Positions 7,051 to 16,773 are shown, counted from the first letter of the stretch. The stretch: 39,877 nt of DNA from Clostridia bacterium (GCA_017409575.1 JAFQSM010000087.1:1-39877); one strand, 5' to 3'. The notes: a model not told the origin generated them from the sequence alone. Numbers and translations: made by a program.

Positions 7051-7341
7051 TCATATATTTTCGATGCTTGTTGTACCTTCTTCAAATTCCGAAACAGCTC
7101 GTCTCAGCTCTTTGTTGGTCACTTTTGAATCCTGCAGAAGTTTTTCTTTTATATATTCGCTGCAGCTTTCCATACTTTTAAGATGCTTAAGCTTTTTCTT
7201 TTTGGGGCTGTCTGTTTTGTGAAGGTCACCGTCACAAATTTGGGCAAACATATCATCCAAAGACATTATCACAAAATAATTACCCTTGTCGCGTCCCGCC
7301 TTTGACAACACTATATCGCCTATATCAAACTTTTCTTCCAT
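7051..7341 (-). CDS. oapB: KOW-domain RNA-binding protein, candidate OapB
   Basis: This 96-residue protein has an N-terminal KOW/L14E-like domain (FDIGDIVLSKAGRDKGNYFV, about residues 4-23), then ICDGDLHKTDSPKKKKLKHL, and an acidic helical tail. It lies between map and infA, the position of the YbzG-type KOW protein in Firmicutes. The homologue there in Bacillus halodurans was shown to be OapB, which binds OLE RNA with high affinity. An OLE RNA gene is present at about 30735-31350, which supports the assignment. The ATG at 7341 with AGGAAAG upstream is preferred over a TTG at 7362 that overlaps map. The protein may also have ribosome-linked roles. Confidence 0.75.
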   Translation of the reverse strand: MEEKFDIGDIVLSKAGRDKGNYFVIMSLDDMFAQICDGDLHKTDSPKKKKLKHLKSMESCSEYIKEKLLQDSKVTNKELRRAVSEFEEGTTSIENI

Positions 7342-7354
7342 GCTTCTTTCCTCG

Positions 7355-8107
7355 CTAATCAATCAAAGTCAAAATAATTGGTTCGCCACTTGTAGTCAGA
7401 ACTGTATTCTCATAATGTGCCGAAAGCTTGCCGTCAGCAGTATAAACCGTCCAGTCATCATCACCCACATATATATCTTTCGTACCCTCATTTACCATAG
7501 GTTCTATCGCAAGGCACATTCCCGGTCTTATACGCACACCTCTTTGTCCCGCGCTGAAATAATTGGGGATTTCGGGGTCTTCGTGAAGACTTTTCCCTAT
7601 GCCATGACCGCAATACTCACGCAAAACGCTGAATCCGGCATCTTCGGCAACCCGTTGGATTTCTGCCGAGATATCCGAAATGCGATATCCGTCTTTTGCA
7701 AACTTGATTCCTGCAAAAAAGCTTTCTCGGGTCACATCTATCAATCTTTGTGCCTCTGCTGAAATTTCGCCAACGCCAAAGGTCCTTGCCGCATCGCCGT
7801 TATAGCCTTTAAAGCAAGCTCCCACATCAAAGCTTACAATGTCGCCCTCTTTTAAAGTGCGCTTCCCCGGTATTCCATGAATAATTTCATCATTTATACT
7901 TATGCAGACACTTCCCGGAAAACCACCATAGCCTTTGAACGATGGTGTGCAGTTTTGACTTCTTATAAATTTTTCTGCCGCACGGTCAAGTTCAAGTGTT
8001 GTTATGCCGGGTCTTATAAGTGACTCCAGAAGTTTGAGGGTTTCGCCTGTGACTCTGCCGGCTTCTTTCATATATTCAATTTCTGTTCTGGACTTGATTG
8101 TTACCAT
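7355..8107 (-). CDS. map: Methionine aminopeptidase, type I
   Basis: MetAP (250 residues) removes the initiator methionine from nascent proteins. The pita-bread metal ligands are present: D in SFDVGACFKGYNGDAART (two Asp), H in YCGHGIGKSLHEDP, E in CLAIEPMVNEG, and E in SAHYENTVL. Length matches type Ia enzymes without an N-terminal extension. It sits between adk and the KOW gene, with GAAAGG upstream of the ATG. Confidence 0.97.
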   Translation of the reverse strand: MVTIKSRTEIEYMKEAGRVTGETLKLLESLIRPGITTLELDRAAEKFIRSQNCTPSFKGYGGFPGSVCISINDEIIHGIPGKRTLKEGDIVSFDVGACFKGYNGDAARTFGVGEISAEAQRLIDVTRESFFAGIKFAKDGYRISDISAEIQRVAEDAGFSVLREYCGHGIGKSLHEDPEIPNYFSAGQRGVRIRPGMCLAIEPMVNEGTKDIYVGDDDWTVYTADGKLSAHYENTVLTTSGEPIILTLID

Positions 8108-8128
8108 AACTTTAACCTTTCAAACCTG

Positions 8129-8761
8129 TCAGTTTTCAAGAGCTTTCAAAACCTCTGCCGTGGTATCCTCTATAGACTCTTTTCCTTCGGCAACGCAGAG
8201 AATTCCCTTTTTCTCATAAAAGTCTTTAAGCGGAGCCGTTTGCTTGTGATAAGTCTCCAAACGGTCGCGTATAACATCAGGCTGGTCGTCTTTTCGGGTA
8301 CGAAGACTACCGCCGCAGTTGTCACATACACCATCAACCTTTGGAGTTCTGTATATTTTGTGGAAGCTTGACCCACACGACGAGCATTCAAGTCTGCCCG
8401 AAAGTCTTTCAACAATTTTTTCTTCTTCGACCTCTATGGTCAAAACTTTATCTATATTAATGTCAGATTTATCAAGAGCTTCTGCCTGATTTAGTGTTCT
8501 GGGGAAGCCGTCAAGAATAAATCCGTTCTTGCAGTCATCTTCAGTTAATCTTTTTCTTACAATATCAATCATAATGTCATCAGGAACAAGTTTTCCGTCA
8601 TTGATGTAGTTTTGTGCGATCTTTCCAAGTTCTGTTCCTTCCTTGATGTTGTGTCTCAGTATAGCTCCGGTAGAAATTGTGGGGATACCAAAATGTTTTG
8701 AGATTATTTCCGCCTGTGTACCCTTTCCTGCACCGGGTGCTGCAACTATAATAAGTTTCAT
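8129..8761 (-). CDS. adk: Adenylate kinase, zinc-binding LID form
   Basis: Adk (210 residues) interconverts ATP, ADP and AMP. The P-loop reads AAPGAGKGT (residues 7-15), so the first Walker A glycine is alanine. Other motifs: DGFPRT, a LID with four cysteines (CSSC and CDNC) that would bind zinc, and the conserved basic residues after RKDDQPDVIRDRLETYHKQT. The ATG at 8761 has AAAGGTGTG upstream; an in-frame start 9 nt earlier is too close to it. It lies after secY with a 170-nt gap that contains hairpins, then map follows. Confidence 0.96.
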   Translation of the reverse strand: MKLIIVAAPGAGKGTQAEIISKHFGIPTISTGAILRHNIKEGTELGKIAQNYINDGKLVPDDIMIDIVRKRLTEDDCKNGFILDGFPRTLNQAEALDKSDINIDKVLTIEVEEEKIVERLSGRLECSSCGSSFHKIYRTPKVDGVCDNCGGSLRTRKDDQPDVIRDRLETYHKQTAPLKDFYEKKGILCVAEGKESIEDTTAEVLKALEN

Positions 8762-8931
8762 GTCAAACACACCTTTCTGTCAATTTTAAACTTACTTTAA
8801 GTCTTTAATTCTGCATATACCGAAATATGCAAGATTTGTCGCTAAAACCATATCCGCTTTCAAAAACTCCACAAGGGGTGCCCTGAAATATATCAAGGCA
8901 TCCCCTTATAAAGCTTAGGGAATACTCCCTA
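8762..8931 (-). other. Non-coding gap between secY and adk with hairpins
   Basis: The minus strand carries an 11-bp-class hairpin (ATAAGGGGATGCC with GGGCACCCCTT, about 8871-8911), a small stem AGGGAGTATTCCCT near 8921-8934, and TGCATAT/TATATGCA around 8814-8833. None has a clear T tract. This may be an attenuation or RNA-processing site; no promoter of good quality was seen. Confidence 0.4.
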
Positions 8932-10215
8932 TTATTCCAAAAATCCTTTGTAATGTCTCATGAGCATCTGTGACTCAAGCTGGTTAACAGTCTCAAGAGC
9001 AACACCGACTACGATGAGAAGTGATGTTCCGCCGATTGAGAAGTTCTGAATGTTGAGTCCCATGTTCATAAAGATCGGAACCACTGCGATAAAGCCAAGG
9101 AATATTGCACCAGCAAGAGTAATCTTGTTGAGCACACGGCTTATATATTCCGAAGTGGGTCTTCCGGGACGGATACCCGGAACAAATCCTCCGTTATTCT
9201 TCATATTGTTTGCCATTTCAATCGGATTGAACTGGATGGCACTATAGAAATATGTGAAGAATATGATAAGAAGGAAATAAAGTACCGCATAAAGCCAATG
9301 TGTCGGTGAGAACACCTTGAGGAAACCTCCCCAGAATCCACCGGAAGTTGCGCTTACGCCAAAGAATGAAGCGATTGTGCCGGGGAATGACATAATTGAC
9401 ATTGCGAAAATAATCGGGATAACACCAACAGCCGCAACCTTGATCGGGATGTGAGTGTTCTGTCCGCCGTACATTTTTCTTCCAACTACTCTCTTAGCAT
9501 ACTGTACCGGAATTCTGCGTTCTGCCTCGTTCATCATAACAACAAGACCAACAACAGCCAATGCAACTATCAAAAGTGCAACTGTACCGATTATACCCAT
9601 TGTGCCGTTCTGCATATACTGCCAAAGTGAAACTGCACCTGAGGGTATGCTTGATACGATACCTGCAAAAATGATAAGTGAAATTCCGTTACCTACGCCT
9701 TTTTCGGTAATCTGCTCGCCAAGCCACATAAGAAAAGCTGTGCCGGCTGAGAATGTAATAACTATAATTGCTGCAGGCCAGAAACCGGTCTCTGTAACAG
9801 CGTGATAGTTTTTAAGAAGGAAGTAAAGTCCGATTGCCTGGATAAGAGCAAGAACAACTGTTCCATATCTTTGAATCTGAGCAATCTTCTTTCTGCCCTC
9901 TTCGCCTTCTTTTTGCAATCTTTCAAGTGCGGGAATAGCCACACACAAAAGCTGCATAATAATCGACGCGTTGATATACGGTGTTATACCCATTGCAAAA
10001 ATTGTTGCATTCTGGAATGCACCACCTGATACCAAATCAATAAATCCAAACAACGAGTTGTTTGTTCCCTCAAACATAGCTTTGAGCTGATTTGGGTCAA
10101 GCAGCGGAACAGGGATGCAGGAGCCAAGACGGAAAACTATAAGCATAACCAAAGTATAAATAAGCTTCATTCTAAGGTCCTTAATTTTCCATGCGTTCCT
10201 AATTGTTTCCAACAT
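8932..10215 (-). CDS. secY: Protein translocase subunit SecY
   Basis: SecY (427 residues) is the ten-helix channel of the Sec translocon. Family features: MLETIRNAWKIKDLRMKLIYT at the N-terminus, the plug region after GSCIPVPLLDPNQL, ALIQAIG, the cytosolic loop AERRIPVQYAKR that binds SecA and ribosomes, and GIRPGRPTSEYISRVL. The ATG directly abuts the rplO stop codon, and the ribosome site TTGAGGTGG lies inside rplO. This is the usual spc-operon position. Confidence 0.98.
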   Translation of the reverse strand: MLETIRNAWKIKDLRMKLIYTLVMLIVFRLGSCIPVPLLDPNQLKAMFEGTNNSLFGFIDLVSGGAFQNATIFAMGITPYINASIIMQLLCVAIPALERLQKEGEEGRKKIAQIQRYGTVVLALIQAIGLYFLLKNYHAVTETGFWPAAIIVITFSAGTAFLMWLGEQITEKGVGNGISLIIFAGIVSSIPSGAVSLWQYMQNGTMGIIGTVALLIVALAVVGLVVMMNEAERRIPVQYAKRVVGRKMYGGQNTHIPIKVAAVGVIPIIFAMSIMSFPGTIASFFGVSATSGGFWGGFLKVFSPTHWLYAVLYFLLIIFFTYFYSAIQFNPIEMANNMKNNGGFVPGIRPGRPTSEYISRVLNKITLAGAIFLGFIAVVPIFMNMGLNIQNFSIGGTSLLIVVGVALETVNQLESQMLMRHYKGFLE

Positions 10216-10653
10216 TTATACCACCTCAACCTTTCCACCGGCAGCAACAATCTTTTCTTCAGCTGTTTTGCTGAAACGCTTTGCTTTTACGGTGAACGCT
10301 TTAGTAACTTCGCCACGGCCCAAAATAACAACACCATCGCAAATCTTTGAAATAATGCCGTTTTCCTTAAGGATTTCAGCTGTTACTTCACCTGCTTCAA
10401 GCTTGTTTAAAGCTTCTACATTGATTGAAACATATTCCTTTGCAAAAATGTTTGTAAAACCGCGTTTGGGAAGTCTTCTGTAAATAGGCATCTGACCACC
10501 TTCAAAGCCCGGTCTTACGCCACCGCCACTGCGGGCATTCTGACCCTTGTGACCCTTACCACTTGTTTTGCCGTTACCGCTTCCGTGACCTCTGCCTACT
10601 CTGAATCTATCTTTCTTTGAGCCTTCGCTCGGAGACAATTCATGAAGTTTCAT
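10216..10653 (-). CDS. rplO: 50S ribosomal protein L15
   Basis: L15 (145 residues) binds 23S rRNA late in assembly. The glycine-rich N-terminus ([20 protein letters not shown]) and [18 protein letters not shown] are characteristic. The ATG at 10653 follows GGAGGTG; the GTG inside that site at 10662 is rejected. It abuts secY without a gap. Confidence 0.97.
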   Translation of the reverse strand: MKLHELSPSEGSKKDRFRVGRGHGSGNGKTSGKGHKGQNARSGGGVRPGFEGGQMPIYRRLPKRGFTNIFAKEYVSINVEALNKLEAGEVTAEILKENGIISKICDGVVILGRGEVTKAFTVKAKRFSKTAEEKIVAAGGKVEVV

Positions 10654-10706
10654 CGAGTACACCTCCTCTTTATTTTTATAAAATGAATTAAACCTGAGGC
10701 GGCTAA

Positions 10707-10889
10707 TTACGCCTCTTCAACTGATACCAGGTGAGAAACTTTGAAAATCATACCTCTGATCTGAGGATTGTCAGGTTTCTCTACGCAATGATGAAGCTTC
10801 TTAAGTCCAAGGGCTTCAACAGTTGCAATCTGGTCTTTTTTACATCCGATTGTACTTTTAACAAGTGTAACCTTCAATTTGTTAGCCAA
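10707..10889 (-). CDS. rpmD: 50S ribosomal protein L30
   Basis: L30 is a 60-residue protein with the consensus [31 protein letters not shown] and [14 protein letters not shown]. The start is a TTG at 10889 with AGGAGG 8 nt upstream; there is no nearby ATG. Standard place between rpsE and rplO. Confidence 0.97.
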   Translation of the reverse strand: MANKLKVTLVKSTIGCKKDQIATVEALGLKKLHHCVEKPDNPQIRGMIFKVSHLVSVEEA

Positions 10890-10926
10890 GGAAAAAACCT
10901 CCTATCTCTCTTGGTTGTAAAATTAC

Positions 10927-11457
10927 TTAACCTAAAATTTCTTCAGGCTTTTTACCTCTTAATTTGGCAACTTCTTCCACACTCTTAAGAGCCGAGAGCG
11001 CCTGTACTGTTGCTGAAACAACGTTCTTAGGATTGTTGCTTCTGAGGCACTTTGTTCTGATGTCTCTGATGCCGGCAAGTTCCAAAACTGCACGAGCAGC
11101 ACCACCAGCGATAACACCGGTACCTTCTTTAGCAGGCTTTAAGAGAACACGGCCTGCGCCGAATTCACCAATGATTTCGTGGGGAATAGATGTGCCAACC
11201 ATAGGAACAGTAATCATATTCTTTTTAGCCTCGTCGATACCTTTGCGGATAGCGTCCGGAACTTCAGCCGCTTTACCCATTCCGTAACCAACATGACCAT
11301 TCTCATCACCAACAACAACAAGAGCGCTGAATCTGCTTGTTCTACCGCCCTTAACTGTTTTTGATACACGGTTAAGAGAAACAACTTTTTCTTTTATATC
11401 AAGAGTATCTGCACTGATACGTTCCTGCTTTCTTGTTATTTCTACTCTTTCTGCCAT
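10927..11457 (-). CDS. rpsE: 30S ribosomal protein S5
   Basis: S5 (176 residues) contributes to decoding accuracy with S4 and S12. Domain order: dsRBD-like N-terminal domain ([38 protein letters not shown]) then the C-terminal domain ([21 protein letters not shown] without unusual insertions). AGAGGTGAAAA precedes the ATG at 11457. Confidence 0.98.
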   Translation of the reverse strand: MAERVEITRKQERISADTLDIKEKVVSLNRVSKTVKGGRTSRFSALVVVGDENGHVGYGMGKAAEVPDAIRKGIDEAKKNMITVPMVGTSIPHEIIGEFGAGRVLLKPAKEGTGVIAGGAARAVLELAGIRDIRTKCLRSNNPKNVVSATVQALSALKSVEEVAKLRGKKPEEILG

Positions 11458-11525
11458 TGTCTGTTTTCACCTCTTTCAATGTATTTACTCTAAGTTATCT
11501 GACAACATACTCTTTTAAAGGAGTA

Positions 11526-11888
11526 TTAGAATTCCAATCCGCCCTCACGAGCGCCTGCTGCAACCTCTGCAACTCTGCCGTGATAAACATATCCGCCTCT
11601 GTCAAAAACAACGGCCTTTATGTTTGCTTCAAGTGCCTTCTTTGCAATCAAAGCGCCAACAGCCTTTGCTGCTTCTTTGTTGCCACCGTAATTTGCCTTG
11701 AGTTCTGCATCAAGTGTAGATGCCGAAACAAGAGTCTTTCCGGTTGTGTCATCAATAACCTGAACATATATATTCTTAAGACTTCTGTAAACACAAAGTC
11801 TTGGTGTTTCAGTTGTTCCTGAAATCTTTTTGCGAACTCTTGCGTGTCTTGCGCGTCTTGCTTCTTCGCTGTTCTTTCTTTTTATCAT
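11526..11888 (-). CDS. rplR: 50S ribosomal protein L18
   Basis: L18 (120 residues) binds 5S rRNA with L5. It has the basic N-terminus [14 protein letters not shown] and [18 protein letters not shown], ending GGLEF. The ATG at 11888 lies after AGGAGGTG; a GTG at 11900 within that site is rejected. Confidence 0.97.
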   Translation of the reverse strand: MIKRKNSEEARRARHARVRKKISGTTETPRLCVYRSLKNIYVQVIDDTTGKTLVSASTLDAELKANYGGNKEAAKAVGALIAKKALEANIKAVVFDRGGYVYHGRVAEVAAGAREGGLEF

Positions 11889-11987
11889 TCTAACTCGCAC
11901 CTCCTTGCGGTTTAGTATTGATTTTTTATCTGTTTTGCTGATAAGCCTTTCAAAAATCAGGCTGCAAGCTTTACTTCAAAGAAATTA

Positions 11988-12536
11988 TTATTTCTTCTTA
12001 GAACCTGCTTTACCTTCTTTTCTTCTGATGTGCTCTTCAACATATTTGATACCCTTACCCTTATAAGGTTCAGGCGGTCTCTTTTCTCTGATCTGCGCTG
12101 CGATCTGACCAACCTTCTGCTTGTCAAAACCTGTTACCACGATCTGGTTAGGCTGAGGAACTTCGATTTTAATGCCATCGGGTTCTTCCATTTCAACCTG
12201 ATGCGAGTAACCAAGGTTCATAACGAGCTTGTTGCCCTGCTTTGCTGCACGGTATCCAACACCATTGATTTCGAGCTCTTTCTTAAAGCCTTCGCTAACG
12301 CCTTTTACCATGTTGTCAATCAAAGTACGGGTAAGACCGTGAAGTGCTCTGTGCTCCTTTACGTCAGAGGGGCGGCTTACAGTAACTGTATCTCCGTCCT
12401 TTTTGATAATCATATCAGCCGACATGGTTGCATTAAGAGTTCCAAGCTTACCTTTAACTGTGACTTCGTTGTTTGCGCCTATTGTAACATCAACACCAGC
12501 AGGTATTGTAATAGGCATTTTTCCTATACGAGACAT
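11988..12536 (-). CDS. rplF: 50S ribosomal protein L6
   Basis: L6 (182 residues) has two similar domains and lies near the GTPase centre. It starts [20 protein letters not shown] and contains the signature [22 protein letters not shown] near the C-terminus. AAGGAGGA precedes the ATG. Confidence 0.98.
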   Translation of the reverse strand: MSRIGKMPITIPAGVDVTIGANNEVTVKGKLGTLNATMSADMIIKKDGDTVTVSRPSDVKEHRALHGLTRTLIDNMVKGVSEGFKKELEINGVGYRAAKQGNKLVMNLGYSHQVEMEEPDGIKIEVPQPNQIVVTGFDKQKVGQIAAQIREKRPPEPYKGKGIKYVEEHIRRKEGKAGSKKK

Positions 12537-12554
12537 TTCGTTTTCCTCCTTTCC

Positions 12555-12953
12555 TTACCAAATAAATGCAAGAACTTCTCCGCCTACATTCTGACGGCGA
12601 GCTTCTTTGTCTGTCATTATTCCCTTTGAAGTAGAAATAATAGCAATGCCTAAGCCCTTAAGAACCTGAGGCAATTCTTCCTTTGAAGCATAAATTCTAA
12701 GACCGGGCTTTGATACTCTCTTAAGACCTGTCAAAACCTTCTGCTTGTTCTCAGCGTACTTGAGTGTAACTCTGATTACGCCCTGAGTTTCGTCGTCGAT
12801 AAGCTCAACATTTTTAACGTAACCCTCATCAAGCAAAATCTTAGCGATAGCTTTTTTCATATTTGAAGCAGGAATGTCAACAGTTGCGTGTCTCTGATTG
12901 TTCGCATTTCTGATTCTTGTCAACATATCTGCTATCGGATCTGTGATGTGCAT
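12555..12953 (-). CDS. rpsH: 30S ribosomal protein S8
   Basis: S8 (132 residues) binds the central domain of 16S rRNA and in many bacteria regulates the spc operon. It starts [19 protein letters not shown] and ends with the signature [29 protein letters not shown] precedes the ATG. Confidence 0.98.
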   Translation of the reverse strand: MHITDPIADMLTRIRNANNQRHATVDIPASNMKKAIAKILLDEGYVKNVELIDDETQGVIRVTLKYAENKQKVLTGLKRVSKPGLRIYASKEELPQVLKGLGIAIISTSKGIMTDKEARRQNVGGEVLAFIW

Positions 12954-13081
12954 ATTTTATCCTCCTTTTTACCGGATTTTGTGAGCCGGTTTGGTTATCC
13001 GTTCAAATTAATTTAACCACCTTGCTCTACCTAAAGTTTCAAATATATTTGTTCTTGTGTTCAAAAGAACATTTTGGCGAT
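12954..13081 (-). other. 128-nt gap between rpsZ and rpsH
   Basis: Contains small inverted repeats (ACCGG with CCGGT near 12973-12992; GTTCTT with AAGAAC-like arms near 13051-13070). Its position just before rpsH would suit an S8-type feedback site, but no clear consensus was recognised. Confidence 0.3.
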
Positions 13082-13267
13082 TTACCAGGAAGCTTTCTTC
13101 ACTCCGGGTATCTGACCCTTGTATGCAAGTTCACGGAAGCAGATTCTGCAAATGCCGAACTTGCGCAAGTATGCATGGGGTCTGCCGCAGATTTTACATC
13201 TGTTGTATTCGCGTGTTGAATACTTCTGTTCTTTCTGCTGTTTTAAAACCATAGCCTTTTTTGCCAT
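13082..13267 (-). CDS. rpsZ: 30S ribosomal protein S14, type Z
   Basis: This 61-residue protein is the short zinc-binding S14. It has CKIC and CRIC zinc-ligand pairs around [19 protein letters not shown] precedes the ATG at 13267. It is the usual form in the spc operon of Firmicutes. Confidence 0.97.
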   Translation of the reverse strand: MAKKAMVLKQQKEQKYSTREYNRCKICGRPHAYLRKFGICRICFRELAYKGQIPGVKKASW

Positions 13268-13315
13268 ATGCTTTAATCTCCTCCATTTCTAAAAGATTAA
13301 ATGGGTAAATTTTTG

Positions 13316-13852
13316 TTATCTTGTAAAGGGTGCGCCCATAAGTGTAAGAAGCTCGCGAGCTTCCTCGTCATTGGGAGCTGTTGTAACAAAAATGATATCC
13401 ATACCACGAATTTTGTCAATCTTGTCGTAATCTATTTCAGGGAAAATAAGCTGTTCCTTAATGCCCAGTGAATAGTTACCTCTGCCGTCGAAGGAATTGG
13501 GGTTGATACCTCTGAAGTCACGAACACGGGGGAGTGCTGCGTTAAAGAGTCTGTCAACGAACTCGTACATCTTCGCACCTCTCAGGGTAACTTTGCAACC
13601 GATGTTCATACCTTCTCTGACTTTAAATGAAGCCACAGATTTCTTAGCCTTTGTAACGACAGGCTTCTGACCTGTAATCAAAGCGAGGTCGTTCATTGCT
13701 GAATCAATAGCCTTTGAATTTTCTTTTGCTTCGCCCAAGCCGATGTTGATAACAACTTTATCAAGCTTAGGAATCTGCATAACGCTCTTGTAGTTAAACT
13801 TTTTCATAAGAGCGTCTTTAATTTCTTTTGTATAGCGTTCTTCAAGTCTCAT
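13316..13852 (-). CDS. rplE: 50S ribosomal protein L5
   Basis: L5 (178 residues) binds 5S rRNA and bridges to S13. Segments: [52 protein letters not shown], and [11 protein letters not shown] near the C-terminus. AAAGGAGG precedes the ATG at 13852. Confidence 0.98.
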   Translation of the reverse strand: MRLEERYTKEIKDALMKKFNYKSVMQIPKLDKVVINIGLGEAKENSKAIDSAMNDLALITGQKPVVTKAKKSVASFKVREGMNIGCKVTLRGAKMYEFVDRLFNAALPRVRDFRGINPNSFDGRGNYSLGIKEQLIFPEIDYDKIDKIRGMDIIFVTTAPNDEEARELLTLMGAPFTR

Positions 13853-13881
13853 TGAAGCTTACCTCCTTTCACAATGAATAA

Positions 13882-14205
13882 TTATTCACCAAATGTTTCT
13901 CCGCACTTTTTGCAGTAACGAACATGAGTTCCGTCCTCCAGAACCTTTCTGCCGACTCTTGTGGGAGCACCACACTTGCCGCAAACATTCATAACTTTGC
14001 TTGCATAAATCGGAGTTTCCTGGCTGATAATACCACCAGCTTCGCCCATACGGCGAGGCTTCTTGTGCTTTGTTGCCACAGAAACGCCTTCAACAATAAC
14101 TGTGCGTTTTGCAGGGTTAACTGCAAGCACTTTGCCTTTTTTGCCCTTATCTTTACCGGAAAGTACCACTACCTGGTCACCGGTTTTAACATGCATCTTC
14201 AGCAT
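13882..14205 (-). CDS. rplX: 50S ribosomal protein L24
   Basis: L24 (107 residues) starts 50S assembly. It has a KOW motif (KTGDQVVVLSGKDKGKKGKV) and a C-terminal zinc ribbon, CGKC then CKKC. The ATG at 14205 has AAAGGAGG 7 nt upstream; an ATG three codons later is too far away. Confidence 0.97.
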   Translation of the reverse strand: MLKMHVKTGDQVVVLSGKDKGKKGKVLAVNPAKRTVIVEGVSVATKHKKPRRMGEAGGIISQETPIYASKVMNVCGKCGAPTRVGRKVLEDGTHVRYCKKCGETFGE

Positions 14206-14321
14206 TTCTTTTCCTCCTTTCGCATCTACTCAGGAATTTTTTAAATCTGAACCGGATGCTTGTTACACTCTGCCGGGTGTGCCCTTAGGAGAATATACAA
14301 GCCTCCGCTTGTGTTTGTTTC
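14206..14321 (-). other. 116-nt gap between rplN and rplX with small hairpins
   Basis: Holds the hairpin ACAAGC/GCTTGT with a GGAG loop (about 14297-14312) and ACAC/GTGT (about 14263-14278). No ORF or terminator is visible. Longer than most gaps in this operon. Confidence 0.3.
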
Positions 14322-14690
14322 TTACAGAACCTCAGGAGCAAGAGACAAAATCTTCATATACTCTTTTTCACGAAGTTCTCTGGCGATTGGGCCAAAGATA
14401 CGGGTTCCTCTGGGAGTTTTGTCGTCCTTGATGATAACTGCTGCGTTTTCATCAAATCTGATTTTTGAGCCGTCAGCTCTCTTAACGCCCTGAACTGTGC
14501 GTACGATAACCGCTTTTACAACATCGCCTTTTTTAACAGCGCCGCCGGGAGCTGCTTTCTTAACTGAAGCAACGATAACATCGCCGATGTTTCCGTAGCG
14601 TCTGTACGAGCCGCCGAGAACGCGAATGCACATAAGTTCCTTTGCACCGCTGTTGTCAGCAACTTTTAATAAACTCTGCTGCTGTACCAT
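14322..14690 (-). CDS. rplN: 50S ribosomal protein L14
   Basis: L14 (122 residues) forms inter-subunit bridges. It starts [20 protein letters not shown] and has the signature [14 protein letters not shown] and [28 protein letters not shown] precedes the ATG. Confidence 0.98.
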   Translation of the reverse strand: MVQQQSLLKVADNSGAKELMCIRVLGGSYRRYGNIGDVIVASVKKAAPGGAVKKGDVVKAVIVRTVQGVKRADGSKIRFDENAAVIIKDDKTPRGTRIFGPIARELREKEYMKILSLAPEVL

Positions 14691-14749
14691 AAATGGATTC
14701 CTCCTAACTTATCATTTTGACGCAAAATTGCGTTTTCCAAAAGACCGGC

Positions 14750-15010
14750 TTATTTCGCCTTTTCGATAATTTCAACCAATCTCCATCTCTTGTCTTTAGA
14801 AAGAGGTCTGGTCTCCATAACCTTTACCTTATCACCTATGCCGCACTCATTGTTTTCGTCATGAGCCTTAAGCTTGTAGGTGCTCTTAATAACCTTTTTA
14901 TAAACCGGGTGCTTTACGCTGTCTTTGATAGCAACAACGATAGTTTTGTCCATCTTGTCACTTACAACTTCCCCCACACGGGTTTTGCGGTAGTTGCGCT
15001 TTTCTTCCAT
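14750..15010 (-). CDS. rpsQ: 30S ribosomal protein S17
   Basis: S17 (86 residues) is an OB-fold primary 16S rRNA binder: [20 protein letters not shown], then [21 protein letters not shown]. The ATG at 15010 follows AGGAGGTG; the GTG at 15019 is within that site and is rejected. Lies 15 nt after rpmC. Confidence 0.97.
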   Translation of the reverse strand: MEEKRNYRKTRVGEVVSDKMDKTIVVAIKDSVKHPVYKKVIKSTYKLKAHDENNECGIGDKVKVMETRPLSKDKRWRLVEIIEKAK

Positions 15011-15025
15011 AATGTGCACCTCCTA

Positions 15026-15235
15026 TTAATTCATGTTGGCATTCAAGCCAAGCTCTTGTTCTTTCAATACTGTCTTAAGCTTCGCAATATCCTTCTTAAC
15101 TGCGGCAATTCTCATAGGATTGTCCAGCTGGTTCATTGCGTTCTGAAAACGAAGATTGAAAAGTTCTTCTTTTAAATCCTGAATTTTATCTACTATTTCC
15201 TGGCTTGAAAGGTCTCTAATCTCATTAATTTTCAT
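15026..15235 (-). CDS. rpmC: 50S ribosomal protein L29
   Basis: L29 (69 residues) is a two-helix hairpin at the tunnel exit and an SRP docking site: [39 protein letters not shown]. The start codon shares one base with the rplP stop codon (TAATG), so the two are translationally coupled. Confidence 0.97.
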   Translation of the reverse strand: MKINEIRDLSSQEIVDKIQDLKEELFNLRFQNAMNQLDNPMRIAAVKKDIAKLKTVLKEQELGLNANMN

Positions 15236-15666
15236 TACATTTCACCTTCCATTTCCTGATCGGCTTTTCTGATGAACTTGCACTTGAGCGGAAGCTTGTG
15301 CATAGCAAGACGCATAGCCTCGCGAGCTACTTCTTCGCTTACGCCGCCGATTTCAAATAATACTCTGCCCGGCTTAACTACTGCTACCCAGTATTCCGGT
15401 GAACCTTTACCGCTACCCATACGAGTTTCAGCAGGTTTTTCTGTTACGGGCTTGTCAGGGAATACCTTAATCCAAACCTGACCGCCTCTCTTTGTGTAAC
15501 GAGTCATTGCAATACGGGCTGCCTCAATCTGGTTGCTTGTGATCCAAGCAGGAGACTGAGCCTGAAGACCGAAATCTCCGTAAGTAACCTTGTTACCGCG
15601 CGAAGCCTTACCCTTCATTCTGCCACGCATAACTCTTCTGTACTTAACTCTTTTTGGTGATAACAT
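15235..15666 (-). CDS. rplP: 50S ribosomal protein L16
   Basis: L16 (143 residues) organises the A-site region of 23S rRNA. It starts [19 protein letters not shown] and contains [19 protein letters not shown]. It overlaps the rpsC stop by one base (TAATG) and its ribosome site AGGGAGGAG lies in rpsC. Confidence 0.98.
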   Translation of the reverse strand: MLSPKRVKYRRVMRGRMKGKASRGNKVTYGDFGLQAQSPAWITSNQIEAARIAMTRYTKRGGQVWIKVFPDKPVTEKPAETRMGSGKGSPEYWVAVVKPGRVLFEIGGVSEEVAREAMRLAMHKLPLKCKFIRKADQEMEGEM

Positions 15667-16358
15667 TATTTGTCTCCTCCTTCCCTTTTCTTGGCAGGAG
15701 CTTTAACTTCCTTTGCTGCATTCTTGCTTTCTGCAAGAACTTCGCCTTTGTAGATCCAAACCTTAACGCCAAGCTTGCCGTAGGTTGTATCAGCCTCAGC
15801 AAAGCCATAGTCAATGTCTGCTCTGAGTGTCTGAAGCGGAATAGTTCCCTCGTGATACTGTTCTGTACGAGCGATTTCTGCACCGCCTACACGACCCGAA
15901 ACCGCTGTCTTGATACCTTTTGCACCAAGCTTCATTGTTCTGGTCATGCACTGCTTCATAGCTTTTCTGTAAGAAATTCTTCTTTCAAGCTGTGATGCAA
16001 TGTTTTCGGCAACAAGCTGTGCGCTCATGTCGGGTGCCTTAACCTCGATTACATTGAGGATAACAGCCTTACCTGTTAAGTTTTCAACATCTTTCTTAAG
16101 CTTGTCGATTTCGCTTCCGCCCTTACCGATAACAATACCGGGTTTTGCGGCGTGGATAGAAAGACGGATTTTGTTAGCAAATTTTTCAATTTCAATTTTT
16201 GCAACTCCGGCCAAGAACAGCTTTTTCTTAAGAAAAGCTCTGAGCTTGTAGTCTTCTACAAGGTTTTCGCCGTAGTTCTTCTTGTCAGCATACCATCTGG
16301 AATCCCAGTCTTTGATTATACCAACTCGGATACCGTGGGGATTAACTTTCTGACCCAT
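15666..16358 (-). CDS. rpsC: 30S ribosomal protein S3
   Basis: S3 (230 residues) lines the mRNA entry channel. It begins [20 protein letters not shown], has a KH domain with [17 protein letters not shown] (about 73-89), and the C-terminal [28 protein letters not shown] precedes the ATG. Length is typical. Confidence 0.98.
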   Translation of the reverse strand: MGQKVNPHGIRVGIIKDWDSRWYADKKNYGENLVEDYKLRAFLKKKLFLAGVAKIEIEKFANKIRLSIHAAKPGIVIGKGGSEIDKLKKDVENLTGKAVILNVIEVKAPDMSAQLVAENIASQLERRISYRKAMKQCMTRTMKLGAKGIKTAVSGRVGGAEIARTEQYHEGTIPLQTLRADIDYGFAEADTTYGKLGVKVWIYKGEVLAESKNAAKEVKAPAKKREGGDK

Positions 16359-16382
16359 GCTATATACCTCCTTTTTGAAAGA

Positions 16383-16718
16383 TTATTCTTTTTCTGCAAG
16401 TTTCAAAGTAATGTGACTTGTCTTTTTGTTGATTCTGAACGCACGGCCCTGTGCTCTTGCCTGAACTCTCTTAAGAGTGGGACCCTGGTCAGCGAACACC
16501 TCTGAAATATAAAGGTCTTCAACATTCATATTGTAGTTGTTTTCAGCGTTGGCAATTGCCGACTTGAGTAACTTTTCAACAACCGGGCTTGCAGCCTTGG
16601 GTGTGTTCTTGAGGATACCAAGTGCTGTGCCAACGGGCTTGTTTCTTATTAAATCTATAACTATACGCACCTTTCTCGGAGCGATGCGTACATGAGTAAC
16701 CTTTGCTACTGCTTCCAT
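16383..16718 (-). CDS. rplV: 50S ribosomal protein L22
   Basis: L22 (111 residues) lines the exit tunnel with a long beta hairpin: [20 protein letters not shown], then [14 protein letters not shown] and [29 protein letters not shown] precedes the ATG. Confidence 0.98.
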   Translation of the reverse strand: MEAVAKVTHVRIAPRKVRIVIDLIRNKPVGTALGILKNTPKAASPVVEKLLKSAIANAENNYNMNVEDLYISEVFADQGPTLKRVQARAQGRAFRINKKTSHITLKLAEKE

Positions 16719-16773
16719 TGCTCTTTAGCTCCTTTCCTATTTAATATCTGTAACCATTCTCTGCTTACAGGAA

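Noticed and set aside
8871..8911. Terminator between secY and adk
   Set aside because: The hairpin has no T tract on the minus strand, and adk and map belong to the same operon in related bacteria.
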